Source: Gemmatimonadota bacterium
GTDB taxonomy: Bacteria > Gemmatimonadota > Gemmatimonadetes > Gemmatimonadales > GWC2-71-9
Assembly: GCA_009692115.1 (NCBI GenBank)
Contig: SHZU01000004.1
Coordinates: 62,001-126,000 of the forward strand
Reading direction: 5' to 3'
Length of the DNA stretch: 64,000 nucleotides
Under the pieces are notes generated by a model, which was given only the letters and a program-made list of their open reading frames with translations, had not been told where the DNA came from and did not search any database. The position numbers and the translations under genes were made by a program. Shown in pieces: positions 44,091-51,910 of this stretch. The first letter of the stretch is position 1. Each line of letters opens with the position of its first letter.

Positions 44091-44705
44091 ATGTCGACCC
44101 CGCCACCGAGTCTCGTGATCCGCTCGTTCCTCGACCGGGCGGAGGGACTGTCGCACTTCCTCCTTCGAGCGGGCGAGGCGCCACGGCTCTTGGCGTTCGA
44201 CGATGCCGCCGGCTGTCCGGTCGAGACCGCGCTCGCCGCGCTCGAATGGACCGGGGCGGTCGGGATCCTCAAGGAAGAGGACATGGTCCAAGCGGTTCGG
44301 CTGACGAGCGAGACCGCCGCCGCCGTGGTCGAGCGGCGGGTCGGCGGCAACCGGCAGTTCGTTTATCTGGGCCCTCGGCTCGATGCCCCGCCAATGGATG
44401 TCTTCGAGGGCCGGGTCCTGTTCGATGAACCCGGCGTCAAGGCGGTCGAGTTTTCGCAGCGTGGCCACGCGCTCGCGCACTTCCTCCGGGCAACGTCAGG
44501 TACCGGGTCCCTCCTCGCCATTCTGGGTCGCCGAGCTCCGGAGGTCCGCCATATCCGGCGCTGGCTTCGTTCGATCGTCGAGGAACTCGACGGGCAGAAA
44601 CTCTGGGTTGGGGGGTGGTTTGCGTCGAGCGCGGCAGGCGCTCTGTTCTGTACTTCGGAGCCCGAGCCGAACTTTCGTTACATTGAGGTTGGCCTGGAAT
44701 CCTGA
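44091..44705 (+). CDS. Hypothetical protein (204 aa)
   Basis: The soluble protein of mixed alpha/beta composition begins STPPPSLVIRSFLDRAEGLS and ends PEPNFRYIEVGLES, with a single Trp-rich segment (KLWVGGWFASS). It has no signal peptide, no metal or nucleotide motif, and no family I recognise. Codon usage matches the neighbours, and it follows the LVIVD gene by 25 nt, with a GCCTAACG word at the junction. Confidence 0.65.
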   Translation: MSTPPPSLVIRSFLDRAEGLSHFLLRAGEAPRLLAFDDAAGCPVETALAALEWTGAVGILKEEDMVQAVRLTSETAAAVVERRVGGNRQFVYLGPRLDAPPMDVFEGRVLFDEPGVKAVEFSQRGHALAHFLRATSGTGSLLAILGRRAPEVRHIRRWLRSIVEELDGQKLWVGGWFASSAAGALFCTSEPEPNFRYIEVGLES

Positions 44706-45120
44706 AAACCAGGCCAGTACGGTGTTGGTGATGTGGATACACAGTTTCCACATTCGTGGGTAACCGCCGCAATTGGTTGTCAACAATAGGCTTCTGCTTC
44801 AACAATCCCCCGGTCGATAATTCGTAACCCGAATAAAATCAGGCACTTGCGGGCTTGATCAACGATTCCGAGCTTGGTTTGAGGCTCGGAGCGATTGGTG
44901 GTGGGTTCCGAGTTTGATTGGGGGGCAAAACATGGTAGCCCACCCGCTCCGATTTGGCGCCTCGGAGTGCTTTGCAGGAAGATCCGCAGCGCCTGGGTCC
45001 CTCAGTTGCCTAGCGAACGGCCGCGACCGGCGAAAGCCGGTGCGGCCGTTTGCACGTCCAAGTCTTCGCCGCTCAGTCGTCTTATCTTTGTCTTAGCGTC
45101 TTAGCCTCCAGGGTGGCACC
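44706..45120. other. Intergenic region with two inverted repeats, no gene seen
   Basis: This stretch is less GC-rich than average. ATGTGGA (44731-44737) and TCCACAT (44747-44753) form a perfect inverted repeat. At 45016-45050 AACGGCCGC-G-ACCGGC pairs with GCCGGT-GCGGCCGTT around a GAAA tetraloop: 15 pairs with one bulged G, a very stable hairpin in the probable leader of the Fis-type gene. I see no match to a known riboswitch. Confidence 0.5.
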
Positions 45121-45525
45121 ATGCCGGTTTCCTATGCAGTTGCAACCGACCGGAAGATGAACCTACTGATTGCGAGTGAACGCGAGATCTTGGCCCGAAC
45201 CCTGGCGGATTCGGTTCGGGCCCAAGGGCACCAGGCGTTGGTCCAAGAGAACGCGGCCGGCGTGGCCGATGCGCTTGGGGTGCCGGGTCTTGATGCCGTG
45301 GTCCTTGATGCCGACTTGCCGGGCGTCGATTGGGAGCAGCTCCGTTCGGCGTTGATTCCGAGTCGCCCAGTCGTTCCGGAACCGCTCGACGCGGTGGAAC
45401 GCCGCCATATCGCAACGACCCTCCGCTACACCAACGGCAATCGGCGGAACGCGGCCCAGTTGCTCGGGATTGCCCGCTCGACGCTGCTGGCCAAGCTGAG
45501 AAAGTACAGCCTCGACAACGACTGA
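45121..45525 (+). CDS. Short receiver-like regulator with C-terminal Fis-type helix-turn-helix
   Basis: The 134-residue protein has an N-terminal part like the first half of a receiver domain (MNLLIASEREILARTLAD, AVVLDADLPGVDW, with an Asp in the phospho-acceptor region) and lacks the later strands with the conserved Lys. It ends in a Fis/NtrC-type HTH (ERRHIATTLRYTNGNRRNAA, GIARSTLLAKLRKY). ATG 45121 has AGGGTGG at 45110; ATG 45157 is an alternative start. It may be a natural mini-regulator or a shortened one. A strong hairpin lies 70 nt upstream. Confidence 0.75.
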   Translation: MPVSYAVATDRKMNLLIASEREILARTLADSVRAQGHQALVQENAAGVADALGVPGLDAVVLDADLPGVDWEQLRSALIPSRPVVPEPLDAVERRHIATTLRYTNGNRRNAAQLLGIARSTLLAKLRKYSLDND

Positions 45526-45531
45526 GGTTTC

Positions 45532-45975
45532 TCAGTTCAATCTCACCCGACCGAGTCTTGAGATGACGATTTGGCGGGTGACGGTCCCTCGGACGAGAAC
45601 GATCGTGATGTTCCCGGCCCCCATGGCCAGGCCGTTGGGGCCGTAGGTCGTTGCGGATCCGGCGGGCGTCAGCACCACCCCAGAGGCCCGGGGACCGGGC
45701 CGTCGCCGGATGCTCTGGGAATCGGGGCCGAGGGCCTGGACGACGAGTGAATCAGGGGCGAGCACGAGTTCGACGGGCTGGCCAAGAGCGCGGGCACTTG
45801 ATTGGGCTACCCGATAGGCCTGCACCACGGCACTCTGGACCTCGGCAACGGCGGCCCGGTCCGCCGTGGCGGACGCCCCGTGGACGACGCTTAGCGTCAG
45901 AATCGACATCACGGAGAGCACCACCGCGGTTTCGGGCAGGGTCATTGGGGCGATTTCGGGTTGAGAGAGTGCCAT
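45532..45975 (-). CDS. Pseudopilin-like (type II secretion / type IV pilin) protein
   Basis: The 147-residue protein has a short leader and a prepilin-like N-terminal helix, PMTLPETAVVLSVMSILTLS, with the Glu at about position 5 of the mature part, followed by a small beta domain (VELVLAPDSLVVQAL, GNITIVLVRGTVTRQIVI). It resembles GspH-type minor pseudopilins. The usual Gly before the cleavage site is not evident, so processing is uncertain. It stands alone, tail to tail with the Fis-type gene. Confidence 0.7.
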   Translation of the reverse strand: MALSQPEIAPMTLPETAVVLSVMSILTLSVVHGASATADRAAVAEVQSAVVQAYRVAQSSARALGQPVELVLAPDSLVVQALGPDSQSIRRRPGPRASGVVLTPAGSATTYGPNGLAMGAGNITIVLVRGTVTRQIVISRLGRVRLN

Positions 45976-46149
45976 AACGTATTGAAGCGGTTGGGTTTCC
46001 GATCATCGTTTTTTCTGGACTTGGGGCCAAGAACCGCGAATAGCCGGGGGGGGATCCTCCCCCCGGGGCTGGAGTGCCCCATCTTTCATCCGGTTCCGGG
46101 GTTCACCCTGGGGTAATCTGAGCTTTTCTTCCGACGGAGGTTGGGGCCA

Positions 46150-46716
46150 ATGGGAATGCTGATCTTTCTCGCGATCGCGGTGGTGGTAGCGCTCTGGGTC
46201 ATCGGCGCGTACAACGGCCTGATCGCGCTGAAGAACCGGGTCCTCAATGCCTGGAAGCAGATCGACGTGCAGCTCAAGCGGCGGCATGATTTGATTCCCA
46301 ACCTGATCGAGGCGGTCAAGGGTGCGATGAGCTTCGAGCGGGACACCCTCGAGGCGGTCATTGCCGCTCGCAACAAGGCGGTCGGGGTCCAAGGCGTGGC
46401 GGCGACCGCCAAGGCGGAAGGGGAGTTGTCCAGTGCGTTAGGCAGGCTCTTCGCCTTGACGGAGAATTATCCAGATCTCAAAGCCACGGCCAACATCGGC
46501 CAGCTGCAGGAAGAATTGACCAGCACCGAGAACAAGATCGCGTTCTCGCGGCAGCTCTACAACGATGAAGCGACGCTCTACAACACGAAGCAGATGCAGT
46601 TCCCGACCAACTTGGTCTCCGGTCTCGCCAAGGCAACGCCGGCGGAACTTTGGGAAATCGAGGATCCGGCCGAGCGAGCGGTACCGAAGGTCGATTTCGG
46701 GTTCAAGAAGTCATAG
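46150..46716 (+). CDS. lemA: LemA family protein
   Basis: The 188-residue protein has an N-terminal membrane helix (LIFLAIAVVVALWVIGAY) and the LemA signature: YNGLIALKNRVLNAWKQIDV, LKRRHDLIPNLIEAVKG, ALTENYPDLKA and AFSRQLYNDEATLYN. Start ATG 46150 has GGAGG at 46136-46140. LemA is often paired with an M48-type or TPM-domain protein; here the M48-like partner downstream is truncated. Confidence 0.93.
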   Translation: MGMLIFLAIAVVVALWVIGAYNGLIALKNRVLNAWKQIDVQLKRRHDLIPNLIEAVKGAMSFERDTLEAVIAARNKAVGVQGVAATAKAEGELSSALGRLFALTENYPDLKATANIGQLQEELTSTENKIAFSRQLYNDEATLYNTKQMQFPTNLVSGLAKATPAELWEIEDPAERAVPKVDFGFKKS

Positions 46717-46722
46717 ACACGA

Positions 46723-46922
46723 GTGAGCGAAGGCAATCTGTTCGAGCAGCAAGCTGCCAACAAACGGCGGTCCGTGTGGCTCACCGCCGGGTTCGTGGTG
46801 TGTACGGCCTGGGTTGGATTTGGCGGTGACTGCGGTTTTTATCTGTTGACCCGCGATGCGCCGGCCGGCGGGTATCATCACGTGGTACCCTGCATCGGCC
46901 TGACGGCTTTGGCCATTGCCGG
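46723..46922 (+). pseudogene. M48 (HtpX-like) protease gene, 5' remnant
   Basis: Directly after lemA, a GTG begins SEGNLFEQQAANKRRSVWL followed by two hydrophobic segments, the usual N-terminus of the M48 membrane metalloproteases that accompany LemA (the FxxQxANRRR motif). Homology stops near 46922, well before the HExxH zinc site, and the sequence passes into the opposite-strand receiver gene. The open frame runs on to 46974 in unrelated sequence. About the last three quarters of the gene are missing. Confidence 0.75.
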
Positions 46923-47317
46923 CGGGCCCGCTCTATGGCCCGGAGCAAATCGGTCAGGTCGACCGGTTTGGTGAGGTAATCCATGGCGCCGCGCTGCATG
47001 CACAGCGCGGCGCTGGCGGCGTCGTTGACGGCGGTGAGCATCAACACCGCGGCGTTGGGCTCGAGTTCGAGAATCTTGGGAACCAGGTCAACGCCGTTGG
47101 AGTCGGGCATCCGGACATCGAGGCGCACGCAGGCAATCTTCTGCCGCTGGAGGGCGTCGATCGCTTCGGCGCCGTTGCCGGCGGTGGCCACTTCGAAGCC
47201 CTGTTGGGTCAAGAACCGTTTCAGGACACTCCGGACCGGCTCGTCGTCATCGACGACGAGCAGGGAGGTCGGGCCTTTTGACGCGCTGTTAAACTGGTAA
47301 GGCGCGGCGTTTTCCAA
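46923..47317 (-). pseudogene. Response-regulator gene truncated after the receiver domain
   Basis: Reading from 47317, a complete receiver domain is present: SLLVVDDDEPVRSVLKRFL (acidic pocket), VRLDVRMPDSNGVDLV (phospho-acceptor Asp), LTAVNDAASA and YLTKPVDLTDLLRAIERA (conserved Lys). After about residue 130 homology ends and the frame runs through the antisense of the M48 remnant to 46781. The output domain is lost. A single deletion removing the 3' ends of two convergent genes would explain both truncations. The receiver itself could still be made. Confidence 0.75.
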
Positions 47318-47394
47318 GGAGTTCCCTTGGCGTAAGGGGCGGTCTTAAGTCAATGAATCTGTGAAGGATGAGCAGTCGGGGTAAGGCCTTGAGG

Positions 47395-47422
47395 GCTCGG
47401 CACTCGGCACTCGGCGCTCGGG
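47395..47422 (-). repeat. Heptamer array 4: four GCCGAGN units
   Basis: On the minus strand the units read cccgagc, gccgagt, gccgagt, gccgagc. The array lies 2 nt after the mqnD stop and 78 nt upstream of the truncated regulator gene, both also on the minus strand. It is one unit shorter than the other four arrays. Confidence 0.92.
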
Positions 47423-47424
47423 GG

Positions 47425-48261
47425 TTAGCCGATGAACTCGACTTGGACGGGGTGGGGGATGATCCCGGCGGCGTGGCCGCGGTCGAGGAGGAGTTGGACG
47501 GCCGCGCGTCCCCGGGGGCCGTAGTCGACGGTCCACTGATTGACGTACATGCCGACGAAAGTGTCGGTCCGTTCATCGGAGATCCCGCGGTTGTATTGCT
47601 TGGCGTGGGCCAAGGCGTTGGCGCGGTTGGCCAGGGAGAACTCGATCGAGGCCTTGAGGTCGCGGGCCACTTGGGCGGTGACGGTGGGGCCGAGGTCCCG
47701 GCGGACCACATTGCCGCCGAGCGGGAGCGGGAGTCCGGTTTCGCCGAGCCACCAGGCGCCCATGTCGTCCCAGAGCTCGAGGCCGATATCGGCATAGGTC
47801 AGCTGGCCTTCGTGGATCAGGAGACCGACCGGTACGTCGCCGCGGAGCACGGCGTCTTCGATCTGGTCAAACGGCATGACGACCGGCTCGAAGTCGGGTT
47901 GGTAGAGCCGGAGCGCCAAATAGGCGGTGGTCATGGTGCCGGGGATGGCGATGCGCATGCCCTTGATGGCGGCTCGCGGATCGGCCGGTTTCGGCGACTT
48001 CGACACCAAGCGAGGTCCGTAGCCGTCGCCCATCGAACTCCCGCTCGAGAGCAAGGCGTAGGTATCGGCCAGGTAGGCATAGGCGTGAATCGAGACGGCG
48101 GTGACCTCGAGTTCGCCCTTTAGGGCGCGGTGGTTGAGGGTCTCGATGTCCTGGAGTTCATGGACGTATTCGAGGTCACCGGTTTCGATCTGGCCCGATG
48201 CCAACGCGTAGAACATGAAGGCATCATCGGAGTCGGGCGAGTGGGCGACACGGATACGCAT
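47425..48261 (-). CDS. mqnD: 1,4-dihydroxy-6-naphthoate synthase (MqnD) of the futalosine menaquinone pathway
   Basis: The 278-residue protein has the MqnA/MqnD periplasmic-binding-like fold. Characteristic segments are VAHSPDSDDAFMFYAL, DIETLNHRALKGELEVTAVS, SGSSMGDGYGPRLVSK, IAIPGTMTTAYLALRL, VGLLIHEGQLTY and LPLPLGGNVVRRDLG, fitting MqnD, which opens the cyclic futalosine ring. Menaquinone is thus probably made by the futalosine route. Its start is 8 nt from the stop of the zinc-ribbon gene. No other mqn genes are in the window. Confidence 0.85.
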   Translation of the reverse strand: MRIRVAHSPDSDDAFMFYALASGQIETGDLEYVHELQDIETLNHRALKGELEVTAVSIHAYAYLADTYALLSSGSSMGDGYGPRLVSKSPKPADPRAAIKGMRIAIPGTMTTAYLALRLYQPDFEPVVMPFDQIEDAVLRGDVPVGLLIHEGQLTYADIGLELWDDMGAWWLGETGLPLPLGGNVVRRDLGPTVTAQVARDLKASIEFSLANRANALAHAKQYNRGISDERTDTFVGMYVNQWTVDYGPRGRAAVQLLLDRGHAAGIIPHPVQVEFIG

Positions 48262-48269
48262 GACGGTCT

Positions 48270-49043
48270 CTATTTGACGGCGCGGGCGCGGTTCTTGAAA
48301 TCGGTGAGCACCGGTTGGTGTTCGGAATATTCTTTGCGGCCGGCGGCGATCTCGGCGTCGTACGCCGCCAGGAACTGGCGATAGATTTTGGCCACGGCCG
48401 CCGAGTTGTTCTCCTGCAGGGCCACTTCGCCCTGAACCAAGAGTCCGAACAAGTGATTGGGCTGATTGGCCAAAATGGTGTCGGCCTTGGCCCGGGCTTC
48501 GGCGAATTCGCCGACCACCATGTGGATCATGGCGGCGTGATACCGGGCATCGGCGTCGAGTTCGGCCGGCAAGAGCTGGCGGTAAGCTTCCAGGGCCATC
48601 GGCGAGAACAACATCACAGTATCGGCGGCGTTGGCCTCGGCGGCCCGCATGATCCGGCCGAAGAGCCGGTCGAACCGTTCGCGCGGGGACATCTGGCTGA
48701 TATCCGGTGCCCGGCCGGCCGTCGTCGGGTTGGCGTTTCCGGCGTTCCCCATCGAGATACCCGTCGGAGCCGGCTGTTGGCCGCGTCCGAAGAAATAGGC
48801 CACGACGGCCACCGTGGCGATGACGCCGACGGCCACGGCGATCCAGGCGGTCCGTTCCTTCTTGACCCCTCCGCCCGGTACCGCCTCCGAACCACAGTGG
48901 TGGCAGAACCGGGCCCCGGGCGACAAGTCGACCGCGCAGGACCGGCACTTCCGGGGACCGGTTGGGGCGCCGCATTGGCTACAATACGGGCCGGAGACCG
49001 GGGTTTGGCAGGTGACGCAGGCGGTGATCGGAGGGGCGGTCAT
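48270..49043 (-). CDS. Double zinc-ribbon membrane protein with TPR-like C-terminus
   Basis: The 257-residue protein starts at ATG 49043 (MTAPPITACVTC). Two zinc ribbons come first (CVTCQTPVSGPYCSQCG; CRSCAVDLSPGARFCHHCG), then one membrane helix (TAWIAVAVGVIATVAVVAYFF), a linker and TPR-like helices (AAMIHMVVGEFAEARAKAD, GLLVQGEVALQENNSAAVAK). It is probably an inner-membrane scaffold; the partner is unknown. It lies upstream of mqnD on the same strand. Confidence 0.8.
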   Translation of the reverse strand: MTAPPITACVTCQTPVSGPYCSQCGAPTGPRKCRSCAVDLSPGARFCHHCGSEAVPGGGVKKERTAWIAVAVGVIATVAVVAYFFGRGQQPAPTGISMGNAGNANPTTAGRAPDISQMSPRERFDRLFGRIMRAAEANAADTVMLFSPMALEAYRQLLPAELDADARYHAAMIHMVVGEFAEARAKADTILANQPNHLFGLLVQGEVALQENNSAAVAKIYRQFLAAYDAEIAAGRKEYSEHQPVLTDFKNRARAVK

Positions 49044-49136
49044 CGCGGGGTAAAGTAGGGGGGCGTGGGACTCTGGGGTACTGGTGTGCGGCGGGGTCTC
49101 CAACTACCATCCTATGCCTACTTCCGCCAAGGACTT

Positions 49137-49403
49137 ATGAGTCAATCCTCGGCCCCCGAACTTGCCCAAGTTCCCGGAGCACAGCATCTCGGAGACCTGG
49201 CCCGCGGGGGGATTTGTTGGCGGGTCCTGTTCGAAACCAAACTCGATACCCGGCCGGTAAAGGGCCGAGTTCATTTCGTGACCGAGTCGGGGCAGCGTTC
49301 CACCGGATGGATCTTCATCGAGCCGACCGAAGCCGACCTGATGCGGCGCTTTCAGGATTTCAGCGCGATCGAATGGTGGAGGCTGCTCGAGAGCCTCGCC
49401 TGA
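49137..49403 (+). CDS. Hypothetical protein (88 aa)
   Basis: The small soluble protein starts at ATG 49137 with AAGGA eight bases upstream. It reads SQSSAPELAQVPGAQHLGDL, ICWRVLFETKLDTRPVKGRV, then RSTGWIFIEPTEADLMRRF and ends in a Trp-rich helix (EWWRLLESLA). I recognise no family. It precedes the BamA-like gene by 26 nt and may be co-transcribed with it. Confidence 0.6.
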   Translation: MSQSSAPELAQVPGAQHLGDLARGGICWRVLFETKLDTRPVKGRVHFVTESGQRSTGWIFIEPTEADLMRRFQDFSAIEWWRLLESLA

Positions 49404-49429
49404 CCGCGGGTTTTGTCTCGTAGTTCCTC

Positions 49430-51034
49430 ATGACATCACGTGCTCTGCTGGTGGGCGTCGGCTTGATGGTATCCGCCAGCCGGTTGGCGGCGCAGGCCGT
49501 TCCGGACTCCCTGGACGCCATTCGGCGCGTCAAGGCGGTGGTGATCCAAACGTCCGACGTCTACCCGCCGGGCCAAGACCGGGGCTTTCTTGCCAAGGCC
49601 TTCAACGGCCTTCATTTCACCACCCGCCCCGGGGTTGTCCGGCGGGAGATCCTGATTCGCCCCGGGGAACTCTACGACTCGGCGAAGGCCGCGGAATCGG
49701 AGCGAACCCTCCGGGCGATGCGGATTTTTCGCCAAGTCAAGGTCGACTCGATCCGAACCGACTCGGGTCTGGTGGTGCGGGCGGCGACGCAAGACGCGTT
49801 CACGACCCGGATCGAGGGCAGCATCGACGGTTCGGTCAAGAGCAACACCTGGTGGGTGGCGCTCAACGAGCTGAATCTTCTCGGGACCGCGACCCGGGTC
49901 GGGGTCCGGTACCGGAAGACTCCCGATCGGGATGCGGTGACCACCTCGTTCCAGCGCAATCGGTTGATCGACAACCGGATCGGGATCAGCGCCTTTTACG
50001 ACGCCCGCTCCGATGGCCGGGCCGTCTATGGCGTGACGTGGCTCCCGTTTTGGTCTTACGCCGCCCGAGCGAGCTGGTGGGTTTCCGGGGAGGAGCGTCG
50101 GGAGCGAGTGTTTCAATTCGTCGACGGGAACACCACCCCGCGCGACACCCTCCAGCGACGGTTCTGGATGGGCAAGCTGGGCGGGTCGTGGGCCACCCGA
50201 ACCTCGAGTACCGGCTACCTCCGCCTGGGGCTCGAGGGCCAGATTCGCCGGGACGATTTTGCCAGACAAAGCCGGGTGGATACCCTGGGCCGGTCGGTGT
50301 CCGGCGCGGTGACGGGCTCCCTCGAATGGCGGGCGGCCCGGTTCCTGGTCAGCCGCAATTTCGAGGGGTTTGGACGCCAAGAAGACGTCGATCTGAGCAC
50401 GGTGGTCCGGGTTGGATTGGGGTTGACGCCGAAATCGTTCGGCTATCGCGACCATGGAATTGTGCCCGGCCTGTCGGCCCGGACCGGCTTGGGTTGGCGG
50501 AACGGGTTTGTGATCCTGACCGGAGCGGCGCTCGCGCGGATCGGTGAAGCGGGTGCGGTCGATTCGGGTTCGGTCCATGTCGGGGGGACCGTCGTCCTTA
50601 AGCCGAAGCCGAGGCAAATGGCGGTCTTCCATGCCGCCCGAGGGTGGCAGAAGAACCCGATGCCGGCCGGGGAATTCGATCTTGGGCTGGGTCTCGGTCC
50701 CCGCGGATTTACGCAGCACGCCTTCACCGGCGACCGGGCGTTTCTGCTGGGCGCCGAGTACCGGTACACGGTTACCAGTGACTTCCTCAATACCGCCGGC
50801 CTCGGACTTGCGGCGTTTGCCGACTACGGCGGGGCCTGGTACTCCGGCAGCCCCCAGCGAACCGGCTATTCGGTCGGGCTCGGGCTTCGGTTCGGCCTTA
50901 CGGTGGCGAGCGACCTGGCGCCCGCCCGGGTCGACCTGGCCTATATCAACGGCACGGGGCTGACCAAAGGGGCGTGGCGGCTGGCTTTCGGCAAGGGGTT
51001 CGTCTTCAGTACCTCGGGTCGCCTGGACCGCTGA
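49430..51034 (+). CDS. Outer-membrane BamA/TamA-like protein (POTRA plus barrel)
   Basis: The 534-residue protein has a signal peptide (cleavage after RLAAQA), one POTRA-like domain (REILIRPGELYDSAKAAESE, TLRAMRIFRQVKVDS) and about 400 residues of alternating amphipathic beta-strands typical of a 16-stranded Omp85-family barrel (DYGGAWYSGS, YSVGLGLRFGLTVAS, ending WRLAFGKGFVF). The single POTRA and short length fit the TamA/surface-antigen group rather than BamA itself. Likely role: outer-membrane insertion or export. Confidence 0.8.
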   Translation: MTSRALLVGVGLMVSASRLAAQAVPDSLDAIRRVKAVVIQTSDVYPPGQDRGFLAKAFNGLHFTTRPGVVRREILIRPGELYDSAKAAESERTLRAMRIFRQVKVDSIRTDSGLVVRAATQDAFTTRIEGSIDGSVKSNTWWVALNELNLLGTATRVGVRYRKTPDRDAVTTSFQRNRLIDNRIGISAFYDARSDGRAVYGVTWLPFWSYAARASWWVSGEERRERVFQFVDGNTTPRDTLQRRFWMGKLGGSWATRTSSTGYLRLGLEGQIRRDDFARQSRVDTLGRSVSGAVTGSLEWRAARFLVSRNFEGFGRQEDVDLSTVVRVGLGLTPKSFGYRDHGIVPGLSARTGLGWRNGFVILTGAALARIGEAGAVDSGSVHVGGTVVLKPKPRQMAVFHAARGWQKNPMPAGEFDLGLGLGPRGFTQHAFTGDRAFLLGAEYRYTVTSDFLNTAGLGLAAFADYGGAWYSGSPQRTGYSVGLGLRFGLTVASDLAPARVDLAYINGTGLTKGAWRLAFGKGFVFSTSGRLDR

Positions 51035-51058
51035 CCGATCCAACCCTAGCTTCAAGGC

Positions 51059-51469
51059 ATGACTGAACCCCTTGGTACCCCGCCGGACCCCGTGGCTCCG
51101 CCGCGCCGCCGCCGTTGGAAGTTGATCATCGCCGGCGCCATTCTCCTTCCGATGGCGTTGTTCGTCCTTTACATCTCGGTGGCGTTGACGTGGAGTTATT
51201 CCGACGGCGACCGGGCCGGCCAACTCTTCAAGTTTTCCCACAAGGGCTGGCTCTGCAAAACCTGGGAGGGTGAGCTCAACATCACGCCCGGAGCCGCCGC
51301 GCCGACGATCTGGAAGTTCACCGTCCGGGACGATCAGGTGGCCCGCCGGATCAACGACGCCCTCGGTAAGCCGGTGGTGCTCCACTACAGCGAGCACTAC
51401 GGGCTCCCGACCAGCTGCTTCGGCGATACCAACTATTTCGTCGACGCGGCCCGCGTCTCCACCCCGTAA
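51059..51469 (+). CDS. Conserved membrane-anchored protein of unknown function
   Basis: The 136-residue protein has a Pro-rich cytoplasmic start, one membrane helix (LIIAGAILLPMALFVLYISV) and a conserved outer domain: YSDGDRAGQLFKFSHKGWLC, KTWEGEL, KFTVRDDQVARRINDALGK and SCFGDTNYFV. The WLCK and SCFG cysteines could form a disulfide outside the membrane. Similar proteins are widespread and often mislabelled as 6-phosphogluconate dehydrogenase; there is no dehydrogenase fold here. Confidence 0.75.
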   Translation: MTEPLGTPPDPVAPPRRRRWKLIIAGAILLPMALFVLYISVALTWSYSDGDRAGQLFKFSHKGWLCKTWEGELNITPGAAAPTIWKFTVRDDQVARRINDALGKPVVLHYSEHYGLPTSCFGDTNYFVDAARVSTP

Positions 51470-51474
51470 GTCCC

Positions 51475-51675
51475 GTGAAAAAAATCTGGCTGGTGCTGGC
51501 GGGCTACCTTTGGCCGGAGATTCCGGCCCGATTGGGCGATACGCCGTTCCTGTGGACGGAATCGGTGGGTCGAGGGCGAGTCATCTCGCTTGCCGGTGAT
51601 CCGAACTCTCGCGATCTGTGGCGTGGATTGCTCCCGATTTTCGCCAATGCGGTGTTCCTGGGTGGGGGTCGCTAA
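51475..51675 (+). pseudogene. C-terminal remnant of an M14-type carboxypeptidase
   Basis: A 66-codon frame from GTG 51475 reads VLAGYLWPEIPARLGDTPFL, WTESVGRGRVISLAGDP and DLWRGLLPIFANAVFLGGG, which in intact proteins is the last 60 or so residues of secreted zinc carboxypeptidase (M14)-like enzymes of this group. The catalytic domain is missing upstream; five bases separate it from the preceding gene. A short expressed peptide cannot be excluded, but a 5' deletion remnant is more likely. Confidence 0.6.
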
Positions 51676-51798
51676 GAGGGTTCAGGTTGGAACCAGCGAA
51701 ACCGATTCCAGTCGCGGTTTCGTAGTAAGAAGCAGGACTTGATCCCCCTGCTCGATCACTTGCGGTCAACTCTGGACGGTGCCAGTTTCCTCGACCCT

Positions 51799-51871
51799 GG
51801 CGCCGTAGCCAAGTTGGTAAGGCAGAGGTCTGCAAAACCTCCATGCGGCGGTTCGAATCCGCCCGGCGCCT
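51799..51871 (+). tRNA. tRNA-Cys (anticodon GCA)
   Basis: Acceptor arms GGCGCCG and CGGCGCC pair fully; D-arm GCC/GGC; anticodon arm GAGGT-CTGCAAA-ACCTC with anticodon GCA; T-arm GGCGG-TTCGAAT-CCGCC; discriminator base T (U in the RNA) as in tRNA-Cys. CCA is not encoded. Confidence 0.97.
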
Positions 51872-51910
51872 CTCGTTCCCTCGCTCCACGAGGGAGGTCT
51901 GCTCAGTTGG

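Noticed and set aside
44731-44753. ATGTGGA/TCCACAT inverted repeat resembling DnaA boxes, as a replication origin
   Set aside because: Only two imperfect matches to TTATNCACA, no nearby dnaA, dnaN or rpmH, and no extended AT-rich unwinding region.
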